The translations under genes and the position numbers were made by a program. Below, piece by piece: positions 31,274-32,064 of a stretch of DNA of 32,064 nt. Position 1 is the stretch's first letter. Each line of letters opens with the position of its first letter. The notes under the pieces were generated by a model. It did not search any database. It saw only the letters and a program-made list of their open reading frames with translations, and was not told the DNA's origin. The stretch is from Lachnospiraceae bacterium (GTDB taxonomy: Bacteria > Bacillota > Clostridia > Lachnospirales > Lachnospiraceae): the NCBI GenBank assembly GCA_024681795.1, contig JAILAD010000012.1:1-32064 (forward strand). Direction: 5' to 3'.

Positions 31274-32064
31274 ATGAGCAAGATTCAGATGACAACACCG
31301 CTTGTTGAAATGGACGGAGATGAAATGACCAGAATTCTCTGGCAGATGATTAAGGATGAACTTTTACTTCCGTACATTGATTTAAAAACAGAGTATTATG
31401 ACCTCGGATTAAAGCATCGTGATGAGACCGATGACCAGGTTACCAAAGATTCCGCAAATGCAACGTTAAAATACGGTGTTGCCGTGAAATGTGCAACCAT
31501 TACTCCGAATGCCGCAAGAGTGGAAGAGTATAATTTAAAGGAAATGTGGAAATCTCCGAACGGAACCATCCGTGCAATGCTTGACGGAACCGTATTCCGT
31601 GCTCCTATTGTTGTAAAAGGAATCGAACCCTGTGTAAGAAACTGGGAAAAGCCGATTACACTTGCACGTCATGCTTATGGTGATGTATACAAGAACACGG
31701 AAATGATCATAGAAGGCCCCGGAAAAGCAGAGATTGTATTTACTGCAGATGACGGTACGGTAAGCCGTGCAACGATTCATAATTTCGACGGTCCCGGCGT
31801 GGTTCAGGGAATGCATAATTTGGACCGTTCCATTGAATCCTTTGCGAGAGCATGCTTTAATTATGCGCTGGATACAAAGCAGGAACTCTGGTTTGCAACC
31901 AAGGACACCATTTCCAAGAAATACGATCATACCTTCAAGGATATTTTTCAGGAGATTTTTGACAACGAATACAAGGATAAATTCGAGGAAGCGGGAATCA
32001 CGTATTTCTATACATTAATCGATGATGCGGTAGCCCGTGTCATGAAGTCCAAGGGAGGTTTTAT
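31274..32064 (+). CDS. icd: NADP-dependent isocitrate dehydrogenase (partial, 5' part)
   Basis: The first 263 codons are present and the gene continues past the window end, so no stop is seen. The protein starts [20 protein letters not shown] and contains [17 protein letters not shown] (about 94-110), the isocitrate-binding segment. RHAYGDVYK then follows, matching the homodimeric NADP-dependent class that is shared with eukaryotes. The enzyme converts isocitrate to 2-oxoglutarate, giving NADPH. AAAGGAG sits seven bases before the ATG. Its place after the Re-citrate synthase gene points to a citrate-to-glutamate route, as expected in anaerobes with an incomplete Krebs cycle. An RNA hairpin lies in the leader. 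Confidence 0.95.
   Translation, partial: MSKIQMTTPLVEMDGDEMTRILWQMIKDELLLPYIDLKTEYYDLGLKHRDETDDQVTKDSANATLKYGVAVKCATITPNAARVEEYNLKEMWKSPNGTIRAMLDGTVFRAPIVVKGIEPCVRNWEKPITLARHAYGDVYKNTEMIIEGPGKAEIVFTADDGTVSRATIHNFDGPGVVQGMHNLDRSIESFARACFNYALDTKQELWFATKDTISKKYDHTFKDIFQEIFDNEYKDKFEEAGITYFYTLIDDAVARVMKSKGGF

Overview
The window looks like a chromosomal segment of an anaerobic Clostridia, most likely a Lachnospiraceae (Firmicutes). The grounds are the clostridial-type 23S rRNA end, strong GGAGG-type ribosome binding sites with TTGACA/TATAAT promoters, moderately low GC, a Re-citrate synthase next to NADP-isocitrate dehydrogenase, the UPF0237/UPF0210 pair, and a seven-helix sensor module of a kind I associate with Lachnospiraceae GGDEF proteins. 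Family identifications come from reading motifs; no database search was possible.

Layout. 1-228: the 3' end of a 23S rRNA gene and its terminator. 389-3677: a beta-helix protein, a Gfo/Idh/MocA oxidoreductase and a propeller-like lipoprotein. 3741-4108: a reverse-strand tRNA-Leu(CAA) with its terminator, beside a 62-codon remnant of an ABC exporter ATPase flanked by a 9-bp direct repeat. 4114-10594: a surface-glycan block, with a GT-C-like membrane protein followed by pseF, a pseI-formyltransferase fusion, pseG and a sialyltransferase-like enzyme. A 141-bp nested inverted-repeat element sits between pseI and pseG. Together these supply the late steps of pseudaminic acid synthesis, activation and probable transfer; pseB, pseC and pseH are not in the window.

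10591-17146: a zinc-finger anti-sigma-like membrane protein, then polA, one reading frame that fuses dephospho-CoA kinase to an FtsA-like actin-fold ATPase, and a WalJ/YycJ-type metallo-beta-lactamase protein. 17161-22813: the ACT-domain/UPF0210 pair under a clear promoter, a cytoplasmic BMP-fold protein with a ParB-like N-terminus, a metallophosphoesterase, and a DUF362 ferredoxin-like protein. 22878-25751: a dual periplasmic-binding GGDEF diguanylate cyclase followed by a free-standing seven-helix sensor-like protein. 25741-26976 (reverse): tmcAL, overlapping the end of the previous gene. 27451-29544: an EF-G-2-like translation factor with altered GTPase motifs. 29727-32064: Re-citrate synthase, a long RNA hairpin, and the start of NADP-isocitrate dehydrogenase, which runs off the window. 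These last two feed 2-oxoglutarate and glutamate synthesis.

The most unusual items are the pseI-formyltransferase fusion, the CoaE-FtsA fusion, the nested palindromic element inside the pse cluster, the cytoplasmic ParB-BMP protein, and the hairpin between the citrate-pathway genes. I saw no CRISPR array, transposase or phage genes.
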